Position numbers and translations under genes: made by a program. 64,000 nucleotides of DNA from Amycolatopsis umgeniensis (lineage in GTDB: Bacteria; Actinomycetota; Actinomycetes; Mycobacteriales; Pseudonocardiaceae): the NCBI RefSeq assembly GCF_014205155.1, contig NZ_JACHMX010000001.1:2914001-2978000 (forward strand). Reading direction: 5' to 3'. Each line of letters opens with the position of its first letter. The stretch's first letter is position 1. A model generated the notes under the pieces. It worked only from the letters and a program-made list of their open reading frames with translations, did not search any database and was not told the origin of the DNA. Shown here one piece after another: positions 61,316 to 64,000 of this stretch.

Positions 61316-62350
61316 ATGAGACTCGCCGCTCGACAGCTCTCCCCTGCCGCACGCTGGTGCCTCATCGTTCTCGCCATAACCGTGGGCTACTTCGCGGCGG
61401 GCCAGATCGGGATCCAATGGGCGATCGTGCGGGAGCAGATCTCACCATTGTGGCCCGCGGCCGGGGTCGCGCTGGTGGTACCGATGCTGCTGGGGCCGCG
61501 GTTCTGGCCGGCGATCTTCTTCGGCGCCCTCCTGACGAACATCGCCCTCGGCCCCTCCTTGATCACGGTCATGGTGATCTCCGCGGGGAACACGCTCGGG
61601 CCGATGCTGGCCTACGCGGTGATGCGGTGGCTGGGTTTCCGCAACCAGCTCGACAGGCTTCCCGACGCCGTCCTCCTGGTGGTGGTCGGGGCGATCGGGG
61701 GCACGGCCGTCAGCGCCGCGCTGGGCACCGGCGTGCTGGTCCTCAGCGACGCGCTGAGCCCGCCGGACTTCTGGGCCACGGCGCTCGTGTGGTGGACCGG
61801 CGACGCGATGGGCGTCCTGACGATCACGCCTTTGCTGCTCCTCGCGCCGAGGTTCCGCCTGCCGAGGCGAGTTTCACTCGCGCGCTGGGGTGAGGCGGTG
61901 GCGCTCGCGATCCTCGGCATCGGCACGGCGATCCTCGCGTCCACGACGACGTCCAAGCTGTTCTTGGTCTTCCCCGTGCTCGTCTGGGCCGCGTTGCGCT
62001 TCCGGCAGGCCGGGGCGCTGCTGTGTTCCTTGTGCGTCTGCACTTTCACGATCTTCGCCGCCGTGAACGGGCTCGGCCCCTACGGTCCCTACGAGCTCGT
62101 CACCCGCATGCTGCACGTCCAGGCCTTCGACGCCACCGTCGGGCTGACGGCGCTGGCGCTGTCCACGATCGTCCTGCAACGCGACCGCGCCACCGCGGAG
62201 ATCACCGACGCCTGGCGCCAGATCACCGAGATGGTCGACATGATCGCGCCACGCCAATCCCTGCGCAGCGCGATGACCACCCAGCGCAAGGACGGCGAAC
62301 CCGCGGCTGAGGCTCAGGCGGCCTGTTCGTCGAGGAAACAGTCGAGGTAG
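61316..62350 (+). CDS. MASE1-domain membrane protein
   Basis: 344 residues from the ATG at 61316, with GGAG 5 bases upstream; an in-frame GTG at 61247 has no such signal. Eight or nine membrane spans form a MASE1 sensor: ITVGYFAAGQIGIQW, ISPLWPAAGVALVVPMLLG and WWTGDAMGVLTITPLLLL are typical. No GGDEF, EAL or kinase domain follows; only a 60-residue tail with a short coiled region is left. It overlaps the end of the convergent hydrolase gene by 37 bases. Confidence 0.83.
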   Translation: MRLAARQLSPAARWCLIVLAITVGYFAAGQIGIQWAIVREQISPLWPAAGVALVVPMLLGPRFWPAIFFGALLTNIALGPSLITVMVISAGNTLGPMLAYAVMRWLGFRNQLDRLPDAVLLVVVGAIGGTAVSAALGTGVLVLSDALSPPDFWATALVWWTGDAMGVLTITPLLLLAPRFRLPRRVSLARWGEAVALAILGIGTAILASTTTSKLFLVFPVLVWAALRFRQAGALLCSLCVCTFTIFAAVNGLGPYGPYELVTRMLHVQAFDATVGLTALALSTIVLQRDRATAEITDAWRQITEMVDMIAPRQSLRSAMTTQRKDGEPAAEAQAACSSRKQSR

Positions 62351-63369
62351 CGCCATGTGGTCCCGCGCGCCTTCCGGCCGGTGAGGACGCCCAGGTGCCC
62401 GCCGGGCGCGGTCTCGAAGGTCACCGACGGTGAGTTGTCCAGCAGGTCGGTGAGCCGTTCGACGGCCGCGCGCGGGGCGATCGTGTCGTTCTGCCCGGCG
62501 ATGATCAGGGTCGGCACCTTGACCCCGGACAGCGCGATGATGCGGCCGTTGAGGTCGACAGTGCCCTCGGCGAGATCGTTGGCGCGGAAGAACCGGTGGT
62601 AGATCTGGCCGAACGTCCGTCCGGGGTAGGCGATCATGTTGTCCATGAAGTGGTCGACGGCCTCGATCTGCGCCAGATAGTCCCGGTCATCGAGATTCTT
62701 CAGGATCGCGAGGGGTTTGGTGATCTCCTTGCTGATCCCGGTCGCGCGGAAGACCCGGCTGACCAAATAGGACGGTGCGCCGCCGAGCACGCGGTAGATC
62801 GGGGTCAGCAGATGACCGCCCGTGAGGTCCACCAGCGGACGGAACGGGGCGATCAGCGGGATCGCGGTGAAGTCGAAGGGCGACGCGATGGTCGCGATCG
62901 ACTCGATCGGCAGTTCGGGCTGATCGGCGGCGGTCAGCAGGGAGAAGATCCCGCCGAGGCACCAGGCGACGACGTGGACAGGCCGGCCGCCGGCGTCCTC
63001 GCTGACCTTGCGGATCGCCCGCGGGAGCACCTCGTCGATCCAGTGCTCGATGCCGAGGCGCCGGTCTGAGAACGCGACGTTCCCGTAGTCGACCAGGTAG
63101 GTGTTGCGGCCGCCGTCGACCAGATGCTCGGCGAGGCTGCACCCGCGGCGCAGGTCGAAGCACAACGCGGGCGCGGCCAGCGGCGGCACCAGCAGCACCG
63201 GCGGGCCGGACGCCGGGTCCTTGCCGTTCGTCAGCCGGTACACCGAACGGTTGGGGCCTTGGTCGATCAGGACGCGCGGAACCGGGCGGAGATCGGCGAC
63301 ACCACCGTGCAGCACCTTCCCGACGACGTTCGACGCGGCGGCGGCGAGCCGTGCCGGGGGTGTTGCCAT
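62314..63369 (-). CDS. PHA synthase-like alpha/beta hydrolase
   Basis: 351 residues from the ATG at 63369. VLLVPPLAAPALCFDL, NTYLVDYGNVAFSDRRLGIEHWI (partial), and the nucleophile elbow VVAWCLGGIFSLL, in which Cys replaces the lipase Ser, are typical of PhaC-type polyester synthases. The catalytic Asp is in IIAGQNDTIAP and the His in PGGHLGVLTG. It is shorter than a full PhaC (about 560-600 residues), lacking most of the N-terminal domain. Polymerising or acyl-transfer activity is uncertain. Confidence 0.82.
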   Translation of the reverse strand: MATPPARLAAAASNVVGKVLHGGVADLRPVPRVLIDQGPNRSVYRLTNGKDPASGPPVLLVPPLAAPALCFDLRRGCSLAEHLVDGGRNTYLVDYGNVAFSDRRLGIEHWIDEVLPRAIRKVSEDAGGRPVHVVAWCLGGIFSLLTAADQPELPIESIATIASPFDFTAIPLIAPFRPLVDLTGGHLLTPIYRVLGGAPSYLVSRVFRATGISKEITKPLAILKNLDDRDYLAQIEAVDHFMDNMIAYPGRTFGQIYHRFFRANDLAEGTVDLNGRIIALSGVKVPTLIIAGQNDTIAPRAAVERLTDLLDNSPSVTFETAPGGHLGVLTGRKARGTTWRYLDCFLDEQAA

Positions 63370-63487
63370 GAGGTGCCTCCTGGAGGGATGAACGCGGTAA
63401 TGAGCAATCTTGCCGCCTACGGGCGCACGACTCAACACCGTCTCCGTCCCAGGCCGTCCACTTCGGACGGTTGTTAGGCCGTCCGAG

Positions 63488-64000
63488 CTAAGAATCGGTG
63501 CTCTTTTCCGCCGCCGGAGCACTTCGCGCGGCACGCGATTCGTACTCCGCGCGGGCACTGGAATGCGTTGCGGAGGACAAAATCTTGTCGCCGCCGAGCG
63601 CGCGAAGCAGTCCCTCGCCGAGGCGGCGCGGGAGCAGCCGTGTGATCCTGCCCATGGCGTCCAGCGACGCGGGAACGAAGACGTCGAATTTGGGACGTCG
63701 CAACGCATCGACAATGGCGTTCGCCACATCTTCCGGCTGGACCGATTTGAAGAACTTCGCCTCGCCGAGCCCGCTGGCCAGTTCCGTGCGCACCACGGCG
63801 GGCATCACGCACGAGACCAGCACACCCGTTCCGTGCAATTCCAGATGTACCGATTCCGACAATCCGACGACGGCGTGTTTCGTCGCGCAGTAGGTGGCGG
63901 CACCGGGGAATCCGGCCTTTCCGGCCATCGAGGCGATGTTGACGATGTGGCCGGTGCCACGCGGGCGCATGCGTTTGACCGCTTCCCTGGTGCCGTGGAT
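63488..64000 (-). CDS. SDR family oxidoreductase, 5' truncated by window edge
   Basis: 171 C-terminal residues are visible. GHIVNIASMAGKAGFPGAATYCATKHAVVGL holds the catalytic Ser and the Tyr-x3-Lys pair (given in part: TYCATKHAVVG). A C-terminal extension of about 60 residues follows the core. The N-terminal cofactor site lies beyond base 64000. The substrate is unknown. Confidence 0.88.
   Translation of the reverse strand: MHGTREAVKRMRPRGTGHIVNIASMAGKAGFPGAATYCATKHAVVGLSESVHLELHGTGVLVSCVMPAVVRTELASGLGEAKFFKSVQPEDVANAIVDALRRPKFDVFVPASLDAMGRITRLLPRRLGEGLLRALGGDKILSSATHSSARAEYESRAARSAPAAEKSTDS

Overview
The window is high-GC actinobacterial DNA. Predicted genes are packed in short operons with 4-base ATGA/GTGA overlaps, use many GTG starts, and several look leaderless. 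Gene content (AfsR/SARP regulator, WS/DGAT acyltransferase, MMPL transporter, LtrA, FadE/FadB/FadA sets) and long intergenic hairpins fit a Pseudonocardiaceae chromosome, most like Amycolatopsis. The genus is inferred from style, not from a database match. I saw no rRNA, tRNA, CRISPR array, IS element or phage gene.

Layout. 1-6840: a five-gene catabolic operon on the minus strand (TPP enzyme, hydantoinase/oxoprolinase A and B subunits, SDR, GntR regulator cut by the window edge), with a 15-bp palindrome in the spacer of a leaderless promoter. 6841-7576: a gene-free repeat island. 7577-11826: redox enzymes and a WS/DGAT acyltransferase. 11874-16291: a secreted PQQ-type sugar dehydrogenase divergent from a complete PQQ operon in the order pqqA-C-D-E-B, including a 31-residue pqqA. 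16288-19100: aldo/keto reductase, ArsR regulator and MFS exporter. 19144-29483: a catabolic regulon (amidase, D-2-hydroxyacid dehydrogenase, two Asp/Glu-racemase-superfamily enzymes, FadR-type regulator, tartrate/D-malate-type dehydrogenase, semialdehyde dehydrogenase, class III aminotransferase, DUF3830 protein) in which three near-identical GATTGT-N2-ACAATC operators sit on the promoters.

29546-37579: two secreted proteins, an AfsR-like regulator, and a GlcD-type oxidase with a TPP enzyme. 37629-39812: a small accessory islet with a HicA-like/HTH pair and an orphan DndB/DGQHR-family protein. 40337-48594: MFS exporter, DUF3761 lipoprotein, SDR, tandem SRPBCC protein, HTH regulator, two-component system and MMPL transporter. 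48641-52211: the most intriguing operon, encoding a 57-residue six-cysteine peptide, MauE-like and MauD/TlpA-like redox proteins, an ABC exporter and an S26 signal peptidase. I read it as an undescribed system for making and exporting a disulfide-rich peptide. 52464-61164: beta-oxidation genes (FadB, FadA, two FadE) with a double-TetR regulator and LtrA. 61316-64000: MASE1 membrane protein, PhaC-like hydrolase and a truncated SDR.

The coherent units are PQQ synthesis beside a likely PQQ user, the GntR-controlled catabolic regulon, the fatty-acid block, and the cysteine-rich peptide operon. The PQQ and peptide operons share a design: a tiny precursor gene followed at once by a stable hairpin and then maturation genes.
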